Virus record (IMG/VR): IMGVR_UViG_3300037502_000754 | Coordinates: 1-30,912 of that record | From: a virus | Reading direction: 5' to 3' (one strand) | Length of the DNA stretch: 30,912 bases | In this document: positions 1 through 7,029 of the stretch, piece after piece | How positions within the stretch are numbered: the first letter of the stretch is position 1 | How the letters are laid out: each line of letters starts with the position of its first letter | Position numbers and translations under genes: made by a program | The notes under the pieces: generated by a model | What the model saw: only the letters and a program-made list of their open reading frames with translations | Databases searched by the model: none | Told to the model about the DNA's origin: nothing

Positions 1-1305
1 CTCCTGCGCCAGTTCATCGACGCGACCACGCTGTCGATCCACGGCAACATGAGCGGGTTCATCTCGGAGGCCCTGAACATCAGCAAGGGGCCGGTGAAGA
101 TTGAACTCGGCAGCCTGAAGACGGTCTCGGCCAGCACGGACGACATCCAGAAGGGCATCAAGACGCTGTCCTTCCCCGCCCCGCCCAACACCCTCATGCA
201 GGCCATTGCCCAGCTTGAGACCCGTGCCCAGCGCATCGGCGCGACCACGGATGCTGCTGCGGGCGACATCAACAAGGTCTTCCAGCCCACGACCATGCAG
301 ACGATGGTCGAGCAGTCGCTGGTGATGTTTACCTCGGTGCAGGAGTTCCTTCTGCACTCTTGGTCCAAGGAACTGAACAAGATCTATCGCCTCCACGGGA
401 TCTACTTCCGTGGGATCGAGAGCTTCATCTCGGTCAGCCCGGAGGGGCCGGAGGAGATGGTGGTCAGCGATCAGGACTTCATGGACGACATGCTCATCAT
501 GCCCGTGGCTGATCCCAGGATGATGAACCAGCAGAGCCGCCTCCAGAAGGCGCAGTTCCTGTTCGACTTCGCCACGAAGAACCCCCTTGTCGCCAACAAC
601 CCGGAAGTCCTGCTCGCGGTGTCGAGGAGGCTGCTAGAGGAGATGGAAATTGACGGGATTGACAGCATTCTTCCGCGATCTGTGGATCAACTACCGGAGC
701 CTGCGCCGGATCCGAAGGCCATGGCTGAGCAGGCGAAGGTCCAGGTCGAGCAGCAGAAGCTCCAGCTAGAGGCCCAGTCGGCGCAGCAGCAGTTGCAGAT
801 TGAAGCGCAGAAGATGCAAGTCGATCAGCAGATGAAGCAGGCGCAGATGGTCGGGGACCAGCAGCTTCAGCAGCTTCGCATCGAAAACGAGCGGATGTTG
901 CAGGAGATGCGAATCCAGAACGAGGCCGAGATCGCGCGCATGAAGCAGGAATACGAGAACGTGCGCGTCCAGCAGGAGCTTGCCGCCAAGCAGTCCATGG
1001 AGGCCCAGAAGGCCAAGATGGAGGCTGACACGAAGATCATGGTGGCGCGCATCGGTGCTGCCGGTGCGGATGTCCCCGGAATCGAAGCCGTGACCTCGTC
1101 CACGCAGCAGCTTGCGACGAGCATGGGCGAGGATGTGCGCCTGATGATCTCGCAGATGGAAGCCCAGAACGCTGCCCGCGACCAGCGCATGATGCAGATG
1201 ATCCAGTCCCTCATGCAGTCCATGGGCGCGCCGCGCAGGATCATCCGTGGTGCCGATGGCAGGGCAGAGGGCGTCGAGGTCGTACCCGGAGGGATGATGC
1301 AATGA
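1..1305 (+). CDS. Portal protein, C-terminal part (5' end outside window)
   Basis: The frame is open from the first base, so this is the C-terminal 434 residues of a longer protein; the first internal Met (position 49) is not a credible start. The region resembles the C-terminal half of podovirus portal (head-tail connector) proteins: a helical, Met/Gln-rich segment with residues such as FQPTTMQTMVEQ, then a long Gln/Glu/Lys-rich coiled coil (about residues 235-345 of the visible part) and a basic C-terminus. Portals form the dodecameric DNA entry ring at one capsid vertex. Its place upstream of scaffold and capsid genes agrees. No nuclease or peptidase motif is visible. The family call rests on overall pattern, and the missing N-terminus limits certainty. 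Confidence 0.72.
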   Translation, partial: LLRQFIDATTLSIHGNMSGFISEALNISKGPVKIELGSLKTVSASTDDIQKGIKTLSFPAPPNTLMQAIAQLETRAQRIGATTDAAAGDINKVFQPTTMQTMVEQSLVMFTSVQEFLLHSWSKELNKIYRLHGIYFRGIESFISVSPEGPEEMVVSDQDFMDDMLIMPVADPRMMNQQSRLQKAQFLFDFATKNPLVANNPEVLLAVSRRLLEEMEIDGIDSILPRSVDQLPEPAPDPKAMAEQAKVQVEQQKLQLEAQSAQQQLQIEAQKMQVDQQMKQAQMVGDQQLQQLRIENERMLQEMRIQNEAEIARMKQEYENVRVQQELAAKQSMEAQKAKMEADTKIMVARIGAAGADVPGIEAVTSSTQQLATSMGEDVRLMISQMEAQNAARDQRMMQMIQSLMQSMGAPRRIIRGADGRAEGVEVVPGGMMQ

Positions 1306-1604
1306 AGCAGCCAGCGATGGAGTGGCGACCGGCAATGGATTGCTGGTTGCTGAGGACGGAGCAGCCCCTTGCCGAGCGTCATGTGCGCGCTTGCAAGGAC
1401 TTCATGCTGAAGATCCAGGCGGGGCGGCGCATCGGGCTGATGCCGGGCGACATCCGCGACGATCTGGACGCAAGCGTCCGCGCGCTCAACGAGAACCGGA
1501 TCAAGCAATGGGCTGCTGGCCCGAGCATGGACGGGCGCGGGGAGATCACGGTGTTCGGCGCGACGCAGGGCACCGGCAAGACAATCATGGACATGGGAGC
1601 CTGA
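1302..1604 (+). CDS. Hypothetical protein (100 aa), between portal and structural genes
   Basis: Starts in an ATGA overlap with the portal stop, preceded by a good GGAGGG ribosome binding site, so translational coupling with the portal is likely. The N-terminal half contains Trp and Cys residues (MEWRPAMDCW) and a helical middle with an Arg-rich stretch (KIQAGRRIGLMPGDIRDDLD). The C-terminal GATQGTGKT resembles a P-loop GxxxxGK[ST] by chance: it sits ten residues from the end with no Walker B motif, so I do not call it an ATPase. Function is unknown; position suggests a small late protein, possibly virion associated. Confidence 0.6.
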   Translation: MKQPAMEWRPAMDCWLLRTEQPLAERHVRACKDFMLKIQAGRRIGLMPGDIRDDLDASVRALNENRIKQWAAGPSMDGRGEITVFGATQGTGKTIMDMGA

Positions 1605-1605
1605 C

Positions 1606-2127
1606 ATGGCAGCGACTTGGCGAGCGACCTCTGGTGCGGTGGCGTATGCCTCCAGCAAGGACATGCTGGATGTCTTCAACGCGACCGGCACGGCCCGCGT
1701 GATCAGGGTCTACAGGTGCTACTGGTTCAACAACGGCACGGGCGCGGTGACGGGCGTCATCACGACCGCTCAGGTGCGCCGCATCACGGCAGCGTCCTCG
1801 GGCACCGCTGTGACCCCGGTCAAGCACGACACGAACTCTTCGGCGCTCGACGCCAATACGACCTGTGGTACGAACCGCACGGTCACCGGCAGCGACATCT
1901 TCCGCCGCTTCCTGTTCGTCAACGAGGAGCCGGTGGTGGCGGGTACGACGATGGCCAACTGGCTGACGCTGGTGCCATTTGCCGAAATCTGGAACGCAGG
2001 CTACGGCGACACCAACGTCGAGCCGCTCACGTGCCGGTCAAGCGAGGGCGTGCAGCTTCTGCACAGCGGCACCTCGGCGGTCGGCACGGCTGACCTTGAG
2101 ATCGAGTTCACCGACGCGGCTTCGTGA
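1606..2127 (+). CDS. Probable virion protein with a single copy of a repeated beta domain
   Basis: A 173-residue Ser/Thr/Gly/Ala-rich protein of beta-strand character with no signal peptide or membrane segment. From about residue 22 it follows the same pattern as each half of the 2301-3560 product: an FN near the start, then RRITAASSGTAVTPVKHDT, a TGSDIFRR segment, and a closing NVEPLTCRSSEGVQLL. This implies one domain here and two tandem copies in the larger neighbour. Ribosome binding site GGGAG lies just upstream of the ATG. A role as a head decoration or appendage protein is inferred from composition and late-operon position only. Confidence 0.65.
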   Translation: MAATWRATSGAVAYASSKDMLDVFNATGTARVIRVYRCYWFNNGTGAVTGVITTAQVRRITAASSGTAVTPVKHDTNSSALDANTTCGTNRTVTGSDIFRRFLFVNEEPVVAGTTMANWLTLVPFAEIWNAGYGDTNVEPLTCRSSEGVQLLHSGTSAVGTADLEIEFTDAAS

Positions 2128-2128
2128 C

Positions 2129-2308
2129 ATGAAGACGCTGCGCCATCGGTCGTGCCTGCATGAGTTCGAGGTCGAAGACGACTTCGCCGCTCGCATCGAG
2201 AACGATCTCAACGGTGGCCTCGGCCCGGCATCGCCGCCGGTGGTCTGCCCTGGGTGCAAGATCCCCTCGCGCTACAGCCAGTTCGTCGTGGTGACGCCGG
2301 ATGCCTGA
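2129..2308 (+). CDS. Small Cys/His protein (59 aa), possible zinc ribbon
   Basis: The ATG begins one base after the stop of the preceding gene, and the end overlaps the next gene by 8 bases. The peptide begins MKTLRHRSCLHEFEVEDDF and near the C-terminus has CPGCK. The Cys-x-His near residue 9 plus the later Cys-x2-Cys near residue 41 give four potential metal ligands in the arrangement of a short zinc ribbon. The late-operon position and tight packing support it being real. Function is unknown. Metal binding is inferred from ligand spacing. Confidence 0.55.
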   Translation: MKTLRHRSCLHEFEVEDDFAARIENDLNGGLGPASPPVVCPGCKIPSRYSQFVVVTPDA

Positions 2309-3560
2309 GACGCTGTACCTCAAGCTGGACGCTGTCGATGTGCGCCCGCTTGAGGACGCGCTGCTGGCGATCTTCAACAACGAGACCTCGGACGACCGGC
2401 GGTATTTCGAGCTTGTCTCGCTGCGCGTCTCCCCCAGCGCCCCCATCTCCAACAACACCGCTGGCGTGGGTCGCGCGGCGTCGATGTCCATCGCGCGCAT
2501 CACGGCGATTACCGGCGGCGACACGGTGACGCCAATCCTGATGGACACGGCAGACGCGAGCCTGCCCTCTCAGGTCGTCATCGCCAACAACCCCGACAGC
2601 GTCACGGCCACGGACACCTTCCGCCGCATCGCTGACGCGCCTGCGTACTCGCTCACCGTTGCCAACACGCAGTTCTCCAGCCGCACCTATGGTGGCAGCA
2701 TGGTGACGCACCAGAAAAGCCACTTCGCTGATATCTGGCGCGGCGGCGAGAGCGTCAATGTGGAGCCGATCATCCTGCGCGAAGGAGAGGGAATCGGTAT
2801 CTTCCAAAACAGCTACGGCTCGCAGCATTCGATGCAGACCGCAGCGGTTGTGACGAACACCGCGACCGGCGCAACGTACATCTGTCGGTCCACCGATCTT
2901 TCGACCGACCGTCGGTTGAACGAGGCTAACTTCGCGATCTTCAACGGATCTGGCAGCGGCGTCGTGCTAGCCGTGAAACTCTGGGTGCTGCCGATGGACG
3001 GCGAGGCTGTCCTCCAGCCTGCGCTTCGCATCTGCCGCGTTTCTGGCATCGGCCTCGGCGGCGACGCGATCACCCCGATCAAGCCCGATACCTCCAAGAG
3101 CATCCCCTCCGCGCTTGTCGTGAAGGGCGGCCCGTTGCAGCCGCGCATCTCGGGTGAGTGGCAAAGCGACTACTACGAGACGCATGGCCTTGTGTACCAA
3201 GCCACGGGCGCTCTGCTCGCCGCATGGAACAGGGCACAGGTAGACGCTGGCACCCTGAGCCGCTCCTTGATGACCAACATCTTCCCGGCCATCGGGGAGA
3301 CGAAGATCGGGATGCAGAGGTCGAGCCTCGGCAACGACCTGATCTTCAGCGCAGAGGCTGGCTACGGGATCATCATCAAGCCGGGCGATGGTCTTGCTCT
3401 GGTCGCTGGCACCGCACTCGCCACGGGCGGCACTCAGGCGACCGCATCAAACTCGACCTTCATCAACTTTGATGTGGAGGCCACCATCCTCCACTACCCG
3501 CCGCCCTCTGCACCGGCTGGCGGAAACACCTACTCCCGCTCCCGCGTCGTGAACAGGTGA
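2301..3560 (+). CDS. Structural protein with two tandem copies of a beta domain
   Basis: This 419-residue protein is internally duplicated. Residues 23-26 (AIFN), 65-79 (ARITAITGGDTVTPI) and 153-158 (NVEPII) in the first half correspond to 212-215 (AIFN), 243-260 (RICRVSGIGLGGDAITPI) and a later GYGIIIKPGDGLAL segment in the second half. The same pattern occurs once in the 1606-2127 gene. Composition is Ser/Thr/Gly-rich and beta-like, with no membrane segment, as in phage surface or decoration proteins. The start overlaps the preceding gene by 8 bases with only a weak GGTGA upstream, so expression probably depends on coupled translation. The virion role is inferred. Confidence 0.68.
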   Translation: MPETLYLKLDAVDVRPLEDALLAIFNNETSDDRRYFELVSLRVSPSAPISNNTAGVGRAASMSIARITAITGGDTVTPILMDTADASLPSQVVIANNPDSVTATDTFRRIADAPAYSLTVANTQFSSRTYGGSMVTHQKSHFADIWRGGESVNVEPIILREGEGIGIFQNSYGSQHSMQTAAVVTNTATGATYICRSTDLSTDRRLNEANFAIFNGSGSGVVLAVKLWVLPMDGEAVLQPALRICRVSGIGLGGDAITPIKPDTSKSIPSALVVKGGPLQPRISGEWQSDYYETHGLVYQATGALLAAWNRAQVDAGTLSRSLMTNIFPAIGETKIGMQRSSLGNDLIFSAEAGYGIIIKPGDGLALVAGTALATGGTQATASNSTFINFDVEATILHYPPPSAPAGGNTYSRSRVVNR

Positions 3561-3564
3561 TGCC

Positions 3565-4107
3565 ATGCTGAAGCAATCGACGGCGCGCAACCTCATGGTG
3601 CTGATGACCGACAGCACCGATCACATCACCGGCAAGACCGGCCTTACGCTCACGATCACGGCAAGCAAGAACGGTGCGGCCTTCGCGTCAATCACCCCGA
3701 CCGTGACCGAGCGTGGCGACGGCTGGTACTCGCTGGCCCTGACCACGGCGCACACCGACACGCTGGGCGACTTCGTCCTCCATGTCACGGCCTCGGGCGC
3801 GGACCCGACCGATGTGCGCGAGGAGGTCTTCGCGGCCCTCCCCGGCGACAGCGTCACGGTCTCGTCGCTGGCATCCGATGTCATAACGGCTGCGTCCATC
3901 TCTGCCGATGCGGTGACAGAGATCCAGAGCGGCCTCGCCACGGCATCCGATCTCTCCACCACCGACACCAAGGTCACGGCAATCAAGGCCAAGACCGACT
4001 CGCTTGCCTTCACGGTAGCGGGTCAGGTGGACGCCAACATCCAGTACGTCAACGACATCCAGGTCAAGGGCACCGGCACCACCGCTGATCCTTGGAACCC
4101 CGTGTGA
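3565..4107 (+). CDS. Ig-like domain virion protein
   Basis: The first ~90 residues have the look of an immunoglobulin-like phage domain: alternating strands (KTGLTLTITASKNG, then GDGWYSLALTTAHTDTLGDF and VLHVTASGADP), with the Gly-Trp-Tyr in the middle strand typical of such modules. The rest is a helical Ser/Ala/Asp-rich stretch ending in a TADPWNPV tail. Such proteins are usually accessory capsid or tail-associated adhesive proteins. The ATG follows an AACAGGTGA site, and the stop shares a base with the next ATG (TGATG). The exact virion location cannot be told. Confidence 0.6.
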   Translation: MLKQSTARNLMVLMTDSTDHITGKTGLTLTITASKNGAAFASITPTVTERGDGWYSLALTTAHTDTLGDFVLHVTASGADPTDVREEVFAALPGDSVTVSSLASDVITAASISADAVTEIQSGLATASDLSTTDTKVTAIKAKTDSLAFTVAGQVDANIQYVNDIQVKGTGTTADPWNPV

Positions 4108-4565
4108 TGTTCGTCTCCTGGGGCGACTCATGGGGCACTTCATGGTCGGATTCGTGGGGCTACGGTGTCGTCCCGCCGGTCCAGACCGGCCCGTCCGTAC
4201 CCCAGAAGTTCCAGCGGTGGGCGTCCTACCAGAAGATTCCGGGGTCGTTCATCCGTCAGGTCTCGCCCGGCGTCTACCTCCGCGTCACGCCCGAGAACCT
4301 CGACCCACAGGTGGTGGTCAACGAAGAGGTCATCGCGCCCGCCGCCACGATCAGCACCAACATCCTTGCCAAGCAGATCCTTGGCGACCGTGCGGTCAGG
4401 AAGATCCGCAGGGAACTGAGGCGGGTCAACGAACTGGAATCCCGCCTTGCCGAGCAAGAGCGCCTGTCCAGAGCCGTCAACGCCAAGCTGCGCGCGACGC
4501 TGGACAGGGAGATTGCCCTCCGCGAGGACGACGAGGATGTCGTCTTCCTGCTTCTCAACTCATAG
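4107..4565 (+). CDS. Trp-rich N-terminus plus coiled-coil protein (152 aa)
   Basis: I take the ATG inside the TGATG overlap with the previous stop; an in-frame ATG 15 bases earlier would overlap more and has no better binding site. The first 17 residues are a short repeat of Trp-Gly-Asp-Ser units (WGDSWGTSWSDSWG). A Pro/Val-rich middle follows (PENLDPQVVVNEEVIAP), then a charged heptad-like helix from about residue 95 (RRELRRVNELESRLAEQERL). A Trp-rich head with a coiled-coil tail suggests oligomerisation and docking to another virion protein, but no function is established. Confidence 0.6.
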   Translation: MFVSWGDSWGTSWSDSWGYGVVPPVQTGPSVPQKFQRWASYQKIPGSFIRQVSPGVYLRVTPENLDPQVVVNEEVIAPAATISTNILAKQILGDRAVRKIRRELRRVNELESRLAEQERLSRAVNAKLRATLDREIALREDDEDVVFLLLNS

Positions 4566-4574
4566 GAGTGACTG

Positions 4575-4823
4575 ATGCCGAAGACCCCCGCATGGCAGCG
4601 CAAGGCCGGGCAGAACCCCAAGGGTGGTTTGAACGCCAAAGGGAGGGCCAGCTACAAGGCCGCGACGGGCGGGACGCTCAAGCCCCCGCAGCCGGAAGGG
4701 GGGCCGCGCAAGAGGTCATTCTGTGCCCGAATGACGGGCATGAAGAAGAAGCTCACCTCGGCCAAGACGGCCAACGACCCCAACTCCCGCATCAACAAGT
4801 CCCTCCGTGCATGGAAGTGCTGA
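4575..4823 (+). CDS. DUF6321-like small basic protein
   Basis: An 82-residue Lys/Arg-rich protein with the hallmarks of the DUF6321 family known from phages: N-terminal NPKGGLNAKGRASYKAATGG, a central RKRSFCARMTGMKKK and the closing SLRAWKC. It follows an AGGAG binding site and ends one base before the next ATG. The family function is unknown. The strongly positive charge allows binding to DNA or to acidic virion proteins, but that is inference. It is one of several tiny basic proteins scattered between virion genes here. Confidence 0.8.
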   Translation: MPKTPAWQRKAGQNPKGGLNAKGRASYKAATGGTLKPPQPEGGPRKRSFCARMTGMKKKLTSAKTANDPNSRINKSLRAWKC

Positions 4824-4824
4824 C

Positions 4825-5454
4825 ATGGAAGATCTGGATTCAGGCGTAATCTACCGTGGTCAAGGGAGGCGAAGGCTGGATGAGATTGTTCCTGACCTTT
4901 CGTATCAAGATCCAACCTTCCAGAGGCCATTTGGGCCAATGGACCTCCTTCTGGAGCCAGGGACTACGGAACGGTTCTTCCCGACCACGCAGCCTCGCAA
5001 CATTGGTGAGTTCATCAATTCCGCATTGAACGATCCGATGGCTACGCAGAAGTTGCTGGATGACGCACGGGCGGCTGGGATTAGGATTGGGATGTCTGCG
5101 GGGCCGCAAGGATCTGGGACGTACTTCACGGCAGAAGCCATTGACCCATGGAAGAACAGGGCGCTAGCCGAGCAGATCGCAGAGGTACTCAACCTAAACA
5201 GGCCCAACAAGTACCGCCAAATTGAGTTGGGTTATGGTCAGTCAGAGGACTTCAACCCGAAATACCAAGCTGAGCCACTCTTGGGTAGGTACAACAGGGA
5301 TTGGGTTAGGCGGATGCCCGGCGAAGGCATGGCTCCGTTCCCCGGAGAATTAGAGTCGTACGAGGTTGAACGGGAGGCAGAGAAGTTGCTAGCTGAGCGT
5401 CTGCTCACGGCAAGGCGGCTTAGGTCAATGAACATGCCGGGGAGAGAACTATGA
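4825..5454 (+). CDS. Hypothetical protein (209 aa)
   Basis: Start chosen at the ATG one base after the previous stop; a GTG 18 bases upstream in frame lies inside the previous gene and is less likely. The protein is soluble, mixed alpha/beta and rich in charged residues, with a segment ASGPQGSGTYF-like at about residues 92-102 (SAGPQGSGTYF) and a C-terminal charged helix (VEREAEKLLAERLLTARRL). I recognise no family. Base composition is visibly lower in GC and codon choice less biased than the head genes, which may mark a recently gained gene. Confidence 0.6.
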   Translation: MEDLDSGVIYRGQGRRRLDEIVPDLSYQDPTFQRPFGPMDLLLEPGTTERFFPTTQPRNIGEFINSALNDPMATQKLLDDARAAGIRIGMSAGPQGSGTYFTAEAIDPWKNRALAEQIAEVLNLNRPNKYRQIELGYGQSEDFNPKYQAEPLLGRYNRDWVRRMPGEGMAPFPGELESYEVEREAEKLLAERLLTARRLRSMNMPGREL

Positions 5455-5612
5455 AGAAGCCCATCTGGGATCGCGCCCGCCCGAAGTCCCTTGGCAAGCC
5501 CAAGGCCCTGTCCCCGGCGCAGAAGGCATCCGCGAAGGCGGCAGCCAAGAAGGCTGGTCGCCCCTACCCAAATTGGGTTGATAATGCCCGTGCCGCGAGG
5601 AAAAAGCGATGA
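5451..5612 (+). CDS. Very small Lys-rich protein (53 aa)
   Basis: Read from an ATGA overlap with the previous stop; it ends in another ATGA overlap with the next gene. The product starts MKKPIWDRARPKSLGKPK, continues with Ala/Lys-rich ASAKAAAKKAGRPYPNWVDN, and ends RAARKKR. Similar short Lys/Ala/Pro proteins with an AGRPYPN motif are familiar from many tailed phages next to virion genes, but no function is assigned. Overlaps on both sides and the motif argue strongly that it is translated. DNA binding through its positive charge is conjecture. Confidence 0.7.
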   Translation: MKKPIWDRARPKSLGKPKALSPAQKASAKAAAKKAGRPYPNWVDNARAARKKR

Positions 5613-5815
5613 TCCATCGCCTCGACCCGGATGAGGTGGAGAACTGGCGTCGCCACCCGGTGACGCAGTACCTCGTCCAGGAGATCCGCAAGCAGAACGT
5701 CCACCACCGCTACCGGATGGCGCAGGACTTGCTGGCGATGGGTCGCGCGCAGGGCTTTGACGAGGCGCTTCAACTCGTAGGGAGGTTGCTTGATTCCCCC
5801 GGAATCATAGAGTGA
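5609..5815 (+). CDS. Hypothetical small helical protein (68 aa)
   Basis: ATGA overlap with the preceding Lys-rich gene. The peptide is helical and charged, with WRRHPVTQYLVQEIRKQN near the start and a second helix (AQGFDEALQLVGRLL). The 'HPVTQYL' pattern occurs in small phage proteins encoded near portal and head genes, but I cannot name a family. It may be a minor virion or assembly factor. No membrane segment or enzyme motif is visible. Confidence 0.62.
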   Translation: MIHRLDPDEVENWRRHPVTQYLVQEIRKQNVHHRYRMAQDLLAMGRAQGFDEALQLVGRLLDSPGIIE

Positions 5816-5834
5816 CCGCAAAACGGAGAGCCGC

Positions 5835-6857
5835 ATGATCCGCCGCCAGAACCGCATGAAGACTTCGGCAGTCGAAGCTGCCTTGGAGATCATCCGAAAG
5901 CAGGGTCGCAACGGGGACACCGAGCTTGCCCATGTGAACCCGCGCGAGAAGGCGATCCTCAAGGCTCTTGGCGGGGCTGGAACCCGAAACCCTCGTACAG
6001 GACTTCTTCAGTATGAGGTCTCTGGAGGCAATAATTCTCAGGGTTCCAGCGGAAACGGAGACTTCGGCGGCTCGATGGGTGGCTATCTTGAGTCTGCCTC
6101 CGCTGGTCCGCCGTCTCCAAGCACGGACAATGATTCTGAGATGGCCGGAAGCGATGCGCTTGAAGACGCGCTCAACGTTGATCGAACGCCCGCTCCCCCT
6201 GTTGAGGACCGTGGTCCGATTGGCCGCGCGCTTGATAGCGTATTTGGACTTGGGCCAAACAGCAGGCCCTTTGGCGGGGCGTTCACCGACCCCCAAAACC
6301 CATACGACTTCACCCTGATGGACGCATTCAGTCCAACCAGTACCGCCATGCGTGGTCTTGCATACGGACTGGGGCGTGGCTTGACTGCTCTGGGTGTTCC
6401 AGAGGGGCCAACCGGCAACCCAATTACCGACATGGCTGCCTTTGAGGGTGGTCCGTCCGGGATGCCCGGCAACCTCGGCACCGGCCTTGGCGAGATGCGG
6501 AGCGAGGCGTTCGTCCCCGTCGCCAACCCCACGCCCCGCTACCTCCGTGGCGGCGAGATGGCACCGCCGCAGGAGATCAGTTCCTTCATCGGCCCCGGCA
6601 TGAGCGACATCCAGCAGCGGGCGCTCATCTCGACCTACGGAACGCAGGGCGTGAACTCCGCTTTCCGTACCGACCCGGTGCGCCGGTACTACGCCAACCT
6701 CCTCTCGCGGGGACTGATCTCGGACGCTGGCGCGCCCGTGCAGAATCCCTATGTTCTTCCCATCGAACAGCAGTATGCTTCTTCGGTTCTCGGTCGCCCA
6801 TTCGCCAATCCGGCTGATGCGGCGGCAACCTACGAGGCCATTCGAGGGTTCCTGTAA
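5835..6857 (+). CDS. Probable virion or internal protein (340 aa)
   Basis: A CGGAGAG site precedes the ATG. The N-terminal ~60 residues hold a motif I know from phage virion or internal proteins: HVNPREKAILKALGGAGTRN, followed by PRTGLLQY. A low-complexity Gly/Ser/Asn region follows (about residues 60-105), then a Pro/Gly-rich middle and a C-terminal region with several Tyr (RRYYANLLSRGL). Lack of membrane segments, disorder in the middle and placement in the late operon suggest an internal virion or minor structural protein. No enzymatic motif is seen. Confidence 0.6.
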   Translation: MIRRQNRMKTSAVEAALEIIRKQGRNGDTELAHVNPREKAILKALGGAGTRNPRTGLLQYEVSGGNNSQGSSGNGDFGGSMGGYLESASAGPPSPSTDNDSEMAGSDALEDALNVDRTPAPPVEDRGPIGRALDSVFGLGPNSRPFGGAFTDPQNPYDFTLMDAFSPTSTAMRGLAYGLGRGLTALGVPEGPTGNPITDMAAFEGGPSGMPGNLGTGLGEMRSEAFVPVANPTPRYLRGGEMAPPQEISSFIGPGMSDIQQRALISTYGTQGVNSAFRTDPVRRYYANLLSRGLISDAGAPVQNPYVLPIEQQYASSVLGRPFANPADAAATYEAIRGFL

Positions 6858-6870
6858 GGGGGTGATCCAG

Positions 6871-6909
6871 ATGAAGAAGAAGCCGAAAAAGGGTGGTCGC
6901 GGCTGCTAA
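6871..6909 (+). CDS. Possible 12-residue basic micropeptide
   Basis: ATG then eleven codons giving MKKKPKKGGRGC and a TAA, preceded by GGGGGTGA about 4 bases upstream of the ATG. It follows directly after the 340-residue gene and before the hairpin that closes this gene block. Composition matches the other Lys-rich tiny proteins of this window. Peptides this short arise by chance, so it is a candidate only. Confidence 0.3.
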   Translation: MKKKPKKGGRGC

Positions 6910-6934
6910 TCAGCCTGCCAGTCGTGAACATCCT

Positions 6935-6974
6935 GGAAGGGGGGATCCGTCCCCCTCCTCTGATCCCCCCTTCC
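6935..6974 (+). terminator. Perfect 13-bp inverted repeat, probable terminator or attenuator
   Basis: Bases 6935-6947 (GGAAGGGGGGATC) are exactly complementary to 6962-6974 (GATCCCCCCTTCC), with a 14-base loop. The stem is very GC-rich and lies 25 bases after the last codon of the upstream gene block. No T-tract follows, so classical rho-independent termination is not assured. A smaller alternative stem (GGGGG at 6940-6944 with CCCCC at 6951-6955) could compete with it. By position it matches the terminator at 10280, which also precedes the promoter-like element. Confidence 0.5.
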
Positions 6975-6998
6975 GCCTCCCTGCCGATCCGCTAGTTT
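6969..6998 (+). promoter_or_regulatory. Promoter-like element, copy A
   Basis: Without gaps this 30-base stretch matches 10315-10344 at 20 of 30 positions. Shared blocks are CCTTCC, TCC, TGCC and a TAG.TT end. Both copies lie directly after a terminator-like hairpin and about 30 bases before the start codon of the first gene of a module (32 bases from the element's end here). A phage-specific promoter, perhaps for a phage RNA polymerase, is the simplest reading. The element does not look like a sigma70 -35/-10 pair. Its left end overlaps the 3' arm of the inverted repeat. Confidence 0.45.
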
Positions 6999-7027
6999 CC
7001 TCTCGGGCATTCCGCCCAAAGAGGAAA
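6996..7027 (+). promoter_or_regulatory. Hairpin enclosing the ribosome binding site of the GroES-like gene
   Basis: TTTCCTCT (6996-7003) pairs perfectly with AGAGGAAA (7020-7027), and inside this GGGC (7005-7008) pairs with GCCC (7014-7017). The 3' arm AGAGGAAA is the Shine-Dalgarno region of the ATG at 7030, two bases downstream of the stem. If transcribed, the fold would hide the binding site, giving possible translational control. The structure is seen in the sequence; the regulatory role is inference. Confidence 0.45.
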
Positions 7028-7029
7028 GC

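Noticed and set aside
1560-1600. P-loop-like GATQGTGKT in the 100-residue protein
   Set aside because: It lies at the extreme C-terminus with no following helix, Walker B or other ATPase element.
4807-4824. GTG start 18 bases upstream for the 209-residue gene
   Set aside because: Inside the DUF6321-like gene and without a binding site; the ATG one base after the stop is typical here.
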